21,163 nt of DNA, from the NCBI GenBank assembly GCA_902470835.1, contig CABRHR010000027.1:1-21163 (forward strand), given 5' to 3'. Source of the stretch: an uncultured Collinsella sp. (GTDB taxonomy: Bacteria; Actinomycetota; Coriobacteriia; Coriobacteriales; Coriobacteriaceae). Below, piece after piece: positions 12,786-20,278 of this stretch (position 1 is its first letter; the number at the start of each line of letters is the position of its first letter). The position numbers were made by a program, and so were the translations under genes. The notes below the pieces were generated by a model. The model did not search any database and was not told the DNA's origin. It worked only from the letters and a program-made list of their open reading frames with translations.

Positions 12786-14897
12786 ATGGCTGATTCCAGC
12801 AAAAAGATGCAGATCGTGTTTGCCTCGGCCGAGTGCGCACCGTTTGTGAAGACCGGTGGCCTGGGCGACGTGGCGGGCTCGCTGCCTGCGGCGCTTGTGC
12901 GCGCCGGCGCCGAAGTCATCGTGATGGTGCCCAAATACGCCACCATCAAGGACGAGTACAAGGCGCAGATGGAGCACTTCTCCGACTTTTACGTGAGCCT
13001 GGGCTGGCGCAACGAATACTGCGGGCTCGAGAAGCTCGAGCGCGACGGCGTCACCTATATGTTCATCGACAACGAGCGCTACTTTGCGCGCGACTATCCG
13101 TACGGCTTCTTTGACGACGGCGAGCGCTTTGCGTTCTTCTCCAAGGCCATCACCGAGAGCCTGCAGCACCTGCCCGAGGGCTTTGAGTGCGATATTCTGC
13201 ACTGCAACGACTGGCAGACGGCACTGGCGCCCGTGTTCCTGCGCGAGTTCTACCAGGGCCTGCCGCTGTACGACCGCGTCAAGACCGTGTTCTCGATCCA
13301 CAACGTGGCGTTCCAGGGCCAGTTTAGCGACACCGTGATGGAGGACATCCTGGGTGTGGCGCACATTCCGGCTGCCGCCTCGCAGCTACGTTGCGACGCC
13401 TGCAGCATCAACTACATGCTGGGCGCGCTGCGCTATGCCGACGCTATTACCACGGTGAGCCCCACCTATGCGGGCGAGATCCAGACGCCCGAGTTTGGCG
13501 AGGGCCTGGACGGCGTGCTGCGCGAGCGCTCTTACGCGCTGCAGGGCATTCTGAATGGCATTGACGTCGCGGGCTTTGACCCGGCGACCGACAAGCGCAT
13601 TGCCGCCAACTACACCGTGGAGGACCGCTCCGGCAAGGCCGTATGCAAGGCCAAGCTGCAGGAGGAGCTGGGGCTCGAGGTTCGCGACGACCGCCCGCTG
13701 ATGGTTATGGTCACGCGCCTGACGCGCCAGAAGGGCATGGACCTGGTCATGTATGCGCTCGACCGCATCCTTTCCGGCGGCGTACAGGTGGCCGTGCTTG
13801 GCACCGGCGACCGCGACTACGAGGACGGCCTGCGCTACTTCCAGGACAAGTACCCCGGCACCATGGCCGCACGCATCGAGTTCGATCCGGCGCTGTCGCA
13901 GCGCATGTATGCTGCTGCCGACATGTTCCTGATGCCTTCGAAGTTTGAGCCCTGCGGCCTGTCGCAGATCATCGCCATGCGCTACGGCACCCTGCCCATC
14001 GTACGCGAGACCGGTGGCCTGAAGGACACGGTAATCCCGTATAACGAGTTTACCGGCGAGGGCACGGGCTTCTCGTTTAGCAACTTTAACGGTGACGAGA
14101 TGGGCGATGCCGTGTTCCGAGCGGCGCGTCTGTTCTGGGATAACCGCGATGCCTGGAACCAGCTGGTCACGCAGGCCATGAGCCAGGACTTTAGCTGGAC
14201 GCGCTCGGCCGACAAGTATCTGGACCTGTATTTCTTTATGCATCCGGAGATCGAGAGGCCGGCGGCTGTGGTTGAGGATGCTGCGGTGAAGGCTGAGGCT
14301 GAGCCCGAGGTGAAGGCTGAGGCTGAGCCCAAGGCAGAGGATGCTCGCGAACCCGAGGCCAAGCCGGCTGCGAAGCCTGCCGTCAAGAAGACCACGACGC
14401 GTAAGACGACGGCCAAGAAGGCTACTACTACGAAGGCTGCCACCAAGACCGCTTCGACGACCAAGGCTGCTGCTACCAAGACGACCGCTGCCAAAGCAAC
14501 GACCACGCGCAAGCGCACGACCGCTGCCGCCAAGAAGGCCACCGAAGTTGAGGCTACTCCCGAGGTAAAGGCCGAGGCCACGGCTGAGGCTCCTGCCACC
14601 GAGGCCAAGCCGGCCGCCAAGGCTCCGGCTAAGACCGCAGCCAAGAAGACGACCGCCGCTAAGACCACCGCTGCCAAGAAGACCACGGCTTCGAAGACAA
14701 CGACCACCAAGGCCGCTGCCCTCAAGGCAGAAGCCAAGCCCGAGGTCAAGGCCGCCCCGAAGGCCGAGGCCAAGGTTGAGGCAAAGCCCGAGCCCGCCAA
14801 GGTGACTCCGGTCTCCCCCGCCGCTCCGGCCGAGGAAAAGGCCCCGTCCAAGAAGACGTCCGTCCGCAAGGCAACCGCCACCCGCAAGCGTCGCTAA
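12786..14897 (+). CDS. glgA: Glycogen synthase (GT5) with ~210-residue charged low-complexity tail
   Basis: Adds glucose from ADP-glucose to growing alpha-1,4 glucan. Residues 1-492 are a normal GT-B glycogen synthase: ADP-glucose motif KTGGLGD at 22-28, LHCNDWQTALAPVF, HNVAFQGQFSD, GILNGIDVAGFDP, VTRLTRQKGMDLV, and PSKFEPCGLSQI with catalytic Glu388. Residues 493-703 are an extra tail: an acidic Glu/Ala/Pro block (about 493-527), a basic Lys/Thr/Ala block with no Asp or Glu (about 528-583), another acidic block, another basic block, a mixed block, and a final basic end finishing RKRR. GlgA proteins usually end near 480. The ATG at 12786 follows AGGGAG by six bases; an earlier in-frame ATG at 12744 lies inside the hairpin. 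Last gene of the operon, followed by a terminator. Confidence 0.96.
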   Translation: MADSSKKMQIVFASAECAPFVKTGGLGDVAGSLPAALVRAGAEVIVMVPKYATIKDEYKAQMEHFSDFYVSLGWRNEYCGLEKLERDGVTYMFIDNERYFARDYPYGFFDDGERFAFFSKAITESLQHLPEGFECDILHCNDWQTALAPVFLREFYQGLPLYDRVKTVFSIHNVAFQGQFSDTVMEDILGVAHIPAAASQLRCDACSINYMLGALRYADAITTVSPTYAGEIQTPEFGEGLDGVLRERSYALQGILNGIDVAGFDPATDKRIAANYTVEDRSGKAVCKAKLQEELGLEVRDDRPLMVMVTRLTRQKGMDLVMYALDRILSGGVQVAVLGTGDRDYEDGLRYFQDKYPGTMAARIEFDPALSQRMYAAADMFLMPSKFEPCGLSQIIAMRYGTLPIVRETGGLKDTVIPYNEFTGEGTGFSFSNFNGDEMGDAVFRAARLFWDNRDAWNQLVTQAMSQDFSWTRSADKYLDLYFFMHPEIERPAAVVEDAAVKAEAEPEVKAEAEPKAEDAREPEAKPAAKPAVKKTTTRKTTAKKATTTKAATKTASTTKAAATKTTAAKATTTRKRTTAAAKKATEVEATPEVKAEATAEAPATEAKPAAKAPAKTAAKKTTAAKTTAAKKTTASKTTTTKAAALKAEAKPEVKAAPKAEAKVEAKPEPAKVTPVSPAAPAEEKAPSKKTSVRKATATRKRR
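14285..14330 (+). repeat. 24-base tandem duplication within the GlgA tail
   Basis: A 22-base identical segment occurs at 14285-14306 and again at 14309-14330, a period of 24 bases, i.e. eight codons (VKAEAEPE-like unit). DNA identity including synonymous positions suggests a recent slippage duplication in the acidic part of the tail. Elsewhere the tail uses mixed synonymous codons. Confidence 0.8.
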
Positions 14898-14928
14898 TCC
14901 GGACGATCCAAAACCCAAACATCACCAT

Positions 14929-14963
14929 ACAAGGGGGTGTCGTTAACCGCGACGCCCCCTTGT
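14929..14963 (+). terminator. Terminator of the glg operon
   Basis: Arms ACAAGGGGGTGTCG (14929-14942) and CGACGCCCCCTTGT (14950-14963) pair over 14 positions with a single G-U, around a 7-base loop, 31 bases after the glgA stop. The T-rich tail is short and interrupted (TTGTTCTATAG), but position and stem strength fit an intrinsic terminator. Confidence 0.8.
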
Positions 14964-14971
14964 TCTATAGA

Positions 14972-14990
14972 TTTGGTAAAACGATTTTCT
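14972..14990. promoter_or_regulatory. TTTGGTAAAACG element upstream of the GH13-GH77 gene
   Basis: TTTGGTAAAACG at 14972-14983, followed by ATTTT, matches the inverted copy at 5253-5264 upstream of glgB (12 identical bases, then a T-rich half). It lies about 35 bases before the predicted -35 of the next gene. Probably a binding site for the same regulator. An unrelated 6-bp inverted repeat, CCGTTC/GAACGG (14998-15018), lies between it and the promoter. Confidence 0.55.
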
Positions 14991-15024
14991 AGGACAACCG
15001 TTCGCCGATAGTGAACGGCTGTGG

Positions 15025-15053
15025 TTTAGACAACTAAAGTACAACGATATACT
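15025..15053 (+). promoter_or_regulatory. Promoter of the GH13-GH77 gene
   Basis: TTTAGA at 15025-15030 and TATACT at 15048-15053, separated by 17 bases, make a reasonable sigma-70 type promoter downstream of the glg terminator. The predicted start near 15060 leaves a leader of about 55 bases. The fusion gene is therefore a separate transcription unit from glgBPCDA. Confidence 0.65.
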
Positions 15054-15114
15054 TAAGAACTGTGCGTTAAGTCCATGACCCGTTGGCCATGAATGTATAG
15101 AACTGGACCGTACT

Positions 15115-18100
15115 ATGAGATTGATTCACAACAGCCGCCTGCCGCAGTTTCGCAACCCCTTTGGCGCTGTGACCACTGGAACTTCCGTTGCACTCTCGGT
15201 GATTTTGGAGGACGCCGATCCCAACCAGGCAACGCTCACCCTGCGCACCTGGGTCGATGGCGTCGGCGAGACCCTGATTCCGATGGAGCACGAGGGCGAT
15301 GGCATTTTTACCGGCGAGCTCAAATGCACCGAACCGTGTCTTGTGTGGTACAGCTTTATATGCAATATCGAGGGCCAGCCCGAGGTTCGCTTGGGCGCGC
15401 CGCAGGGCCGCACTGGCGGCGAGGGCGTAACCTACGACTACGCCGAGGTACCGTCCTTCCAGATTACCGTCTACAAGCACCGCGAGAACCGTCCCACCTG
15501 GTACGAGCGCGGCATGGTGTACCAGATCTTCCCCGATCGCTACGCGCGCGATGAGCATTGGCGCGAACGTACAATGGCCCAACTCGAAAAACCGCGCAAG
15601 GGCATTCAACGCCGCATGGTCGAGGACTGGAACGAGCCGCCCGTGTACGAGCGCGCCGAGGACGGCTCTATCAAGACCTGGGACTTCTACGGCGGCTCGC
15701 TTAAGGGTATCCAGGAAGACCTGCCCCGCATCGCCGAGCTGGGCTTTACGGCCATCTACCTCAACCCCATCTTTGAGGCCGCAAGCAACCATCGCTACGA
15801 CACCGCCGATTACACCAAGATCGACCCGATTCTGGGCACAGAACAAGACTTTACCGAGCTGTGCCAGGCAGCCGAGAAGCTGGGCATTTCCATTATTCTG
15901 GACGGCGTCTTCAACCACACGGGCGACGACTCCATCTATTTCAACCGCTACGGCAACTACCCCGGCGTGGGCGCCTGGCAGAGCGAGGATTCGCCGTGGC
16001 GCGATGCGTTTACCTTCCACGAGGACGGCTCGTACGATTGCTGGTGGGGCGTGGGCAACATGCCCGCCATCAACGAGAAATCCGAGCTGGTGCGCGAGAA
16101 GCTCCTGGGCAAGAACGGCGTCATCCGCAAATGGCTGCGCGCCGGTGCCCATGGCTGGCGCCTGGACGTGGCCGACGAGCTCTCCGACGACTTCTTGGCC
16201 GAGATCAAGAAGGCCGTGCTCGCCGAAAAGCCCGATGCACTGTTGCTCGGCGAGGTCTGGGAAGACGCCTCCAACAAGATCAGCTACGGCCATCTGCGCC
16301 GCTACCTGCAGGGCTCCGAGCTGGACTCCGCAATGGACTACCCCTTCCGCGACATGGTCATCGGCTTTTTGATGGGCTACAAGAACGCCTATCAGGCGGC
16401 CGAGGATATCGAGACCCTGCGCGAGAACTATCCGCGCGAGGCTCTGTCTTGCGCGCTCAATCTGCTGTCGAGCCACGACCGTCCGCGCATCATCTCGGTG
16501 CTCGGCGGCGGCCCCGACGAGTCGCAACTGCCCGAGTGCGAGCGCAGCAAATGGCGCTTGGACGAAGGCGCGATGGGCCTGGCCAAGAGCCGTTTTTGGC
16601 TCGCCACGCTTATGCAGATGACCTTCCCCGGCGTGCCTTCGATTTACTACGGCGACGAGTACGGCTTGGAGGGCCTTACCGACCCAGGCAACCGTCGTAC
16701 CCTGCCGACCAAGGAAGACCTGCACGACTTCGACACGCTCGCGATCGTCAAGAACGCCTCGGCCGTGCGCCGTGCGCTGCCGTTTATGATCGACGGCGAG
16801 ATCAAGGCCTTCGCGCTCAACGACGAGGTGCTGGCCTACAACCGCACGGGCAAGGACGGCGAGTCCGCAACCGTCATCATCAACCGCAGCCTGCGCAATT
16901 CGCACCGCGTGACGATTCCGGCGCTCGACGAATGTGCGAGTGACGTGATCAGCGGTCACGAGTGCGAGATCCACAACGGTACGGTCACGCTCGATCTGTA
17001 TCCGCTGGGCTCGTCGATCATCTATCACCATGCCGAGCAGCGCCTGCAGGAGCCGCTCGATCACGGCGCGGGCGTCGTGTGCCATATCACCTCGGTGCCC
17101 ACCGACGACGGCAAGCCCGGCACGATCGGTGCACCCACGCGTCGCTTTATCGACCATCTGGCCGCCATGGGCATGCGCTACTGGCAGGTTCTCCCCGTCA
17201 ACCCTACGGACTTCTTCCGCTCCCCTTACGCCGGTCCTTCGGCCTTTGCAGGCAATATCGACCTGCTACCCGAAAGCCACGAGGAGCTGGCGGCCGACTT
17301 TGAGACCTGGAAGGCCCGCGGAGGCGAGGATGCCGATCCGCTGTACACCGCGTTTAAACATCGCAATGCCGATTGGCTCGAGAAATACTGCGTCTACATG
17401 GCCGTTAAGAAGTACTTTGAGGGCGAGTCGCGCCATGATTGGCCGGCAGATGTCGCGCGCTACAACGAGTATCTGATCGACGACAAACGCTTCCACGACG
17501 AGGCCGAGCTTCAGGCGTACATGCAGTACCGCTTTGACCTGGCCTGGTGCGAGCTTATGAACTATGCGCACAAGAAGGGCATCGAGGTTATCGGCGATAT
17601 TCCTATGTACGTGTCCGACGATTCGGCGGATGCGTGGAGCGAGCCCGAGAACTTCTGGCTGTCCGATACCGGCAAGGCGATTGAGATTTCCGGTGCGCCG
17701 CCCGACAACTTTGCACCCGAGGGCCAGGTGTGGGGCAACCCGACGTTCCGCTGGGACCACATGAAGCAGAACGGCTATAGCTGGTGGATGGATCGCCTGC
17801 GCCGCGCGTTCTCGCTCTACGACCGTGTGCGTCTGGATCACTTCCTGGGCTTCCACAGCTATTTCAGCATTCCCGCGGGCAAGGCTTGCGCCGACGGCCG
17901 CTGGCTGGCGGGCCCGGGCAAGGACCTGTTCCAGACCGCCTACGACGAGCTGGGTCCGCTCAACTTTATCGCCGAGGACCTGGGCTATTTGACGCCCGGT
18001 GTTCGCGCCATGGCCTCGACCTGCGGTTTCCCCGGCATGGACGTGCTGGAGTTTAGCGACTATGACGTTCGTTGCGGCGTGCATCCCACGCCCGGCAAAA

Positions 18101-18411
18101 TTCTGTACACCTCGACGCACGATACGTCGACGTTGGCCGGTTGGTGCACGCGTTCCTTTGCGGGCGGCGACGAGCCGAGCGGTGTTGAGGTGGCAGCCAA
18201 GTTGATGAGCGACGCGCTGGCAAGCGACGCTCCCCTGGTGATGATGCCGCTGCAAGACGTGCTGGGTCTGGGCGACGATGCGCGCATGAACGTGCCGGGT
18301 GTCGCCACGGGCAACTGGACTTGGCAGGCCGATGAGGCTGACGTTGAGGCTGCTGAAGAGAAAACTGCACAGCTCCTGCGCAACACCCATAGATTCTGGG
18401 GCGAAGCGTGA
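15115..18411 (+). CDS. Fusion of GH13 neopullulanase-like amylase and GH77 4-alpha-glucanotransferase (MalQ)
   Basis: One 1098-residue protein with two complete enzymes. The N-terminal starch-binding-like beta domain (about 1-120, MRLIHNSRLPQFRNPFGAV) and GH13 barrel (VYQIFPDRYA, YGGSLKGI, DGVFNHTG) resemble neopullulanase or cyclomaltodextrinase. The catalytic residues are Asp351 (GWRLDVADE), Glu380 (LLGEVWED) and Asp455 (SSHDRPR). After a short join near 638-650, the GH77 domain runs GVVCHITSVPTDDG, RYWQVLPVNPTDFFRSPY, then nucleophile Asp908 (RLDHFLGF), acid Glu954 (IAEDLG) and Asp1003 (THDTSTL). The frame is continuous, with no stop or internal ribosome site at the junction. Likely role: hydrolysing and disproportionating malto-oligosaccharides and glycogen limit dextrins beside GlgP. 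Whether the GH13 half cleaves alpha-1,6 bonds is not decidable here. The ATG has only a weak GGA upstream but matches the family N-terminus. Confidence 0.93.
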   Translation: MRLIHNSRLPQFRNPFGAVTTGTSVALSVILEDADPNQATLTLRTWVDGVGETLIPMEHEGDGIFTGELKCTEPCLVWYSFICNIEGQPEVRLGAPQGRTGGEGVTYDYAEVPSFQITVYKHRENRPTWYERGMVYQIFPDRYARDEHWRERTMAQLEKPRKGIQRRMVEDWNEPPVYERAEDGSIKTWDFYGGSLKGIQEDLPRIAELGFTAIYLNPIFEAASNHRYDTADYTKIDPILGTEQDFTELCQAAEKLGISIILDGVFNHTGDDSIYFNRYGNYPGVGAWQSEDSPWRDAFTFHEDGSYDCWWGVGNMPAINEKSELVREKLLGKNGVIRKWLRAGAHGWRLDVADELSDDFLAEIKKAVLAEKPDALLLGEVWEDASNKISYGHLRRYLQGSELDSAMDYPFRDMVIGFLMGYKNAYQAAEDIETLRENYPREALSCALNLLSSHDRPRIISVLGGGPDESQLPECERSKWRLDEGAMGLAKSRFWLATLMQMTFPGVPSIYYGDEYGLEGLTDPGNRRTLPTKEDLHDFDTLAIVKNASAVRRALPFMIDGEIKAFALNDEVLAYNRTGKDGESATVIINRSLRNSHRVTIPALDECASDVISGHECEIHNGTVTLDLYPLGSSIIYHHAEQRLQEPLDHGAGVVCHITSVPTDDGKPGTIGAPTRRFIDHLAAMGMRYWQVLPVNPTDFFRSPYAGPSAFAGNIDLLPESHEELAADFETWKARGGEDADPLYTAFKHRNADWLEKYCVYMAVKKYFEGESRHDWPADVARYNEYLIDDKRFHDEAELQAYMQYRFDLAWCELMNYAHKKGIEVIGDIPMYVSDDSADAWSEPENFWLSDTGKAIEISGAPPDNFAPEGQVWGNPTFRWDHMKQNGYSWWMDRLRRAFSLYDRVRLDHFLGFHSYFSIPAGKACADGRWLAGPGKDLFQTAYDELGPLNFIAEDLGYLTPGVRAMASTCGFPGMDVLEFSDYDVRCGVHPTPGKILYTSTHDTSTLAGWCTRSFAGGDEPSGVEVAAKLMSDALASDAPLVMMPLQDVLGLGDDARMNVPGVATGNWTWQADEADVEAAEEKTAQLLRNTHRFWGEA

Positions 18412-18455
18412 TAAAACCCCCGATATAGGGTACAGTTACAGACGTTTGAATTTAT

Positions 18456-18480
18456 GCGGGCAGAGCGATCTGCCCGCTTT
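18456..18480 (+). terminator. Probable terminator after the GH13-GH77 gene
   Basis: GCGGGCAG 18456-18463 and CTGCCCGC 18470-18477 are perfect 8-bp arms with a 6-base loop, followed by TTTGTG. The U-tract is short, so some read-through into the zinc-ribbon gene 20 bases on is likely. No convincing separate promoter for that gene was seen in 18412-18499. Confidence 0.6.
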
Positions 18481-18499
18481 GTGCTGAAAAGGAAGTATT

Positions 18500-18736
18500 A
18501 TGGCGCGCTACGATTACAAGTGCTCGAGCTGCGGCAACGTGTTTGAGGTTGAGCATCCCATGTCCGAGACTCCCGAGGTCGTGTGCCCGAGCTGCGGTGC
18601 CCCGGCGGCCAAGACGTTCTCGGCCAGCGGCATTAAATTTGAGGGTAGCGGTTTCTATAACACCGACCAGCGAAGCGGCGGCTCCAGCACCAGCGCCACC
18701 AGCGGCTGCTGCGCCAACTGCCCTCACAGCCACTAG
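18500..18736 (+). CDS. FmdB-family zinc-ribbon protein
   Basis: A 78-residue protein opening MARYDYKCSSCGNVFEVEH, with paired CxxC motifs (CSSC at 8-11 and CPSC near 31-34) that should bind one zinc. AKTFSASGIKFEGSGFYNTD follows, typical of the FmdB/CxxC regulatory family. A Ser/Gly/Thr linker leads to a cysteine/histidine-rich end, CCANCPHSH, which could bind a second metal. Proteins of this family are called putative regulators, but their function is poorly defined. AAGGAAG lies upstream of the ATG with good spacing. It is probably transcribed by read-through from the GH13-GH77 gene or from an unseen promoter, and ends at a strong terminator. Confidence 0.9.
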   Translation: MARYDYKCSSCGNVFEVEHPMSETPEVVCPSCGAPAAKTFSASGIKFEGSGFYNTDQRSGGSSTSATSGCCANCPHSH

Positions 18737-18744
18737 AAACAACG

Positions 18745-18785
18745 CGGCCCCGCGATCAACATCGATCGCGGGGCCGTTTCTTTAG
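18745..18785 (+). terminator. Strong terminator of the zinc-ribbon gene
   Basis: CGGCCCCGCGATC 18745-18757 and its perfect complement at 18764-18776 form a 13-bp stem with a 6-base loop, followed by TTTCTTTAG. It starts 8 bases after the stop codon. Confidence 0.9.
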
Positions 18786-18804
18786 CTACCCAGGTTTCCT
18801 TATG

Positions 18805-18871
18805 AGTTGCGGTGAAATAAGGACTGTTTGGCGGCTAGAAGCCTATATTCAATCCCTATTTCACCGCAACT
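18805..18871. repeat. 15-bp perfect inverted repeat between convergent genes
   Basis: AGTTGCGGTGAAATA 18805-18819 and its exact complement 18857-18871 enclose 37 bases. Pairing continues for GGA/TCC after one mismatch, and GGCT/AGCC form a small stem at the apex. TAGCTAC occurs as a direct repeat on both sides (18783-18789 and 18875-18881), the right copy covering the rsmB stop. No T-run follows either arm. It may be a small repeat element, a bidirectional mRNA end or a protein site; I cannot decide which. Confidence 0.7.
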
Positions 18872-18877
18872 TAGTAG

Positions 18878-20278
18878 CTACTTGTGGACCAGGCGGGCGC
18901 AGAAGTGGCCGTCGTAGGAGTCGGCGTTTACCGGCACGCTTTGGAAGAGGCCTCGATCGTTCTGGCGTACGGATACGAGCTTCTTGGCCTGCGCGAAATC
19001 GGGAAGTTGCAGAATCTGCGCCTCGGAAAGGGGTGCCACACTAAAGCCGGCACCCTCGGGAGAGTTCAGGAAAGCGTCCACAACCTGCGTGTTCTCCTCG
19101 TCGAAGACCGAGCACGTCGCATAGATGAGCTCGCCGCCGGCAGCTACGCGCGCAGCAGCCTCTTTGAGCATCGTCAGCTGCAGCTTGGGCAGCTCGCACG
19201 TGACGTCACGCTCGGTCAGCCGCCACGGAATCTCGGGGTGACGGCGCATGGTGCCGGTGCCAGAGCACGGTGCATCGATAAAGACCGTGTCAAACTTAAC
19301 CGGCTTGCCAAGCATGGCATCAAACGATGTGAGCACCTCATCAAGCTCGCAGGCATCACCCGAAACCGTACGGACGCCCTGAATACCGGCCTTATGCAGG
19401 CGAGCTAGATTCAGATCGCACTTGCGATCATGAAGATCGAGCGCCGTATGCTGACGCTCATAACCGGCGCGCTTGGCCTGGCACATCATCACATAGGTCT
19501 TGGTACCGCGACCGGCACCAATCTCAAGGCAGCTTCTAGGACGCGTGGCAGCTGTGGCGATAAGCTGCGCATTGAGATCAGATGCCACCGCGGCAGCACG
19601 CTCAAACACACCCGAAGCAACGGTAACCTGGGCATCAACCGGGGCATGGCAGCCCGGGAAGACAGGCGCGACGAGCTGGGAGATATACGGATCGGGCTTG
19701 GTCGCAAAGGCGTTCTCATGCAGGGCCAGCGGCGCGGGGGCCAGATTGCCGGCAAAGTTAAGTGCACCCTCTGGCGTGTCGAACGATGCCATAATGCGAG
19801 CGCACAGCCAACGCGGTAGACCCATCAGGCGCGACAGACGAACCAAGCGTCGCTCAGACTCATCCACATCGGACGCAGTAGCAAAGTCCTCAACGTTGTC
19901 CGCGACCTTATGCAGCACGGCATTGGCCAAACCGGCGGCAGACTTAGCTCCGCTGCGCACCAGCTCAACACCCTGACTTACGGCAACGCGGCCAGGGGTA
20001 TGAAGGTAGAGCATCTCGAAGGCCGAGATACGAAGCGCCATGCGAACACGCGGCGCAACCTTTTTGGGCTTATCGAGAAACTGATCGAGCAACTCATCCA
20101 AAATACCCTGCGTGGCGGCCACACCAAGCGCCAAGCGGGCGGCAAAAGCGGAATCGCGCTGGTCAATAGCCTTAGCCGATGCGCGAGAGGACAGCACGTC
20201 ACGCGCATACATGCCGCGGCGATCGGCCTCCATTAGCACATCGAGCGCAAGCTTGCGCGCGGGAGACAGCTTGCTCAT
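18878..20278 (-). CDS. rsmB: 16S rRNA (cytosine-5)-methyltransferase RsmB
   Basis: Methylates C967 (E. coli numbering) of 16S rRNA. It has 466 residues: an N-terminal NusB-like helical RNA-binding domain (about 1-140, SPARKLALDVLMEAD), then a Rossmann methyltransferase. The SAM loop reads LEIGAGRGTKT (251-261) rather than the usual LCAAPGGKT. Acidic Asp281 follows, then DAPCSGTGTMRRHPE with Cys338, and YATCSVF with the nucleophile Cys389. Both active cysteines are present. The ATG at 20278 overlaps the fmt TGA as ATGA, the usual fmt-rsmB coupling. A longer frame starting at 20326 would overlap fmt by about 50 bases and is rejected. It ends convergently against the zinc-ribbon unit. Confidence 0.95.
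   Translation of the reverse strand: MSKLSPARKLALDVLMEADRRGMYARDVLSSRASAKAIDQRDSAFAARLALGVAATQGILDELLDQFLDKPKKVAPRVRMALRISAFEMLYLHTPGRVAVSQGVELVRSGAKSAAGLANAVLHKVADNVEDFATASDVDESERRLVRLSRLMGLPRWLCARIMASFDTPEGALNFAGNLAPAPLALHENAFATKPDPYISQLVAPVFPGCHAPVDAQVTVASGVFERAAAVASDLNAQLIATAATRPRSCLEIGAGRGTKTYVMMCQAKRAGYERQHTALDLHDRKCDLNLARLHKAGIQGVRTVSGDACELDEVLTSFDAMLGKPVKFDTVFIDAPCSGTGTMRRHPEIPWRLTERDVTCELPKLQLTMLKEAAARVAAGGELIYATCSVFDEENTQVVDAFLNSPEGAGFSVAPLSEAQILQLPDFAQAKKLVSVRQNDRGLFQSVPVNADSYDGHFCARLVHK

Noticed and set aside
14341..14880. Frameshift or assembly error creating the GlgA tail
   Set aside because: The frame is continuous from the catalytic domain through the whole Lys/Ala/Thr region to a normal stop and terminator, and GlgB in the same operon has a related tail.
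13386..14918. Gly/Leu/Arg-rich minus-strand frame opposite the GlgA tail
   Set aside because: The repetitive complement of Lys/Ala/Thr codons yields Gly/Leu/Ser repeats; no evidence of expression.
15067..17157. 696-codon minus-strand open frame opposite the GH13 domain
   Set aside because: Shadow of the fusion gene; composition typical of antisense of GC-rich coding DNA.
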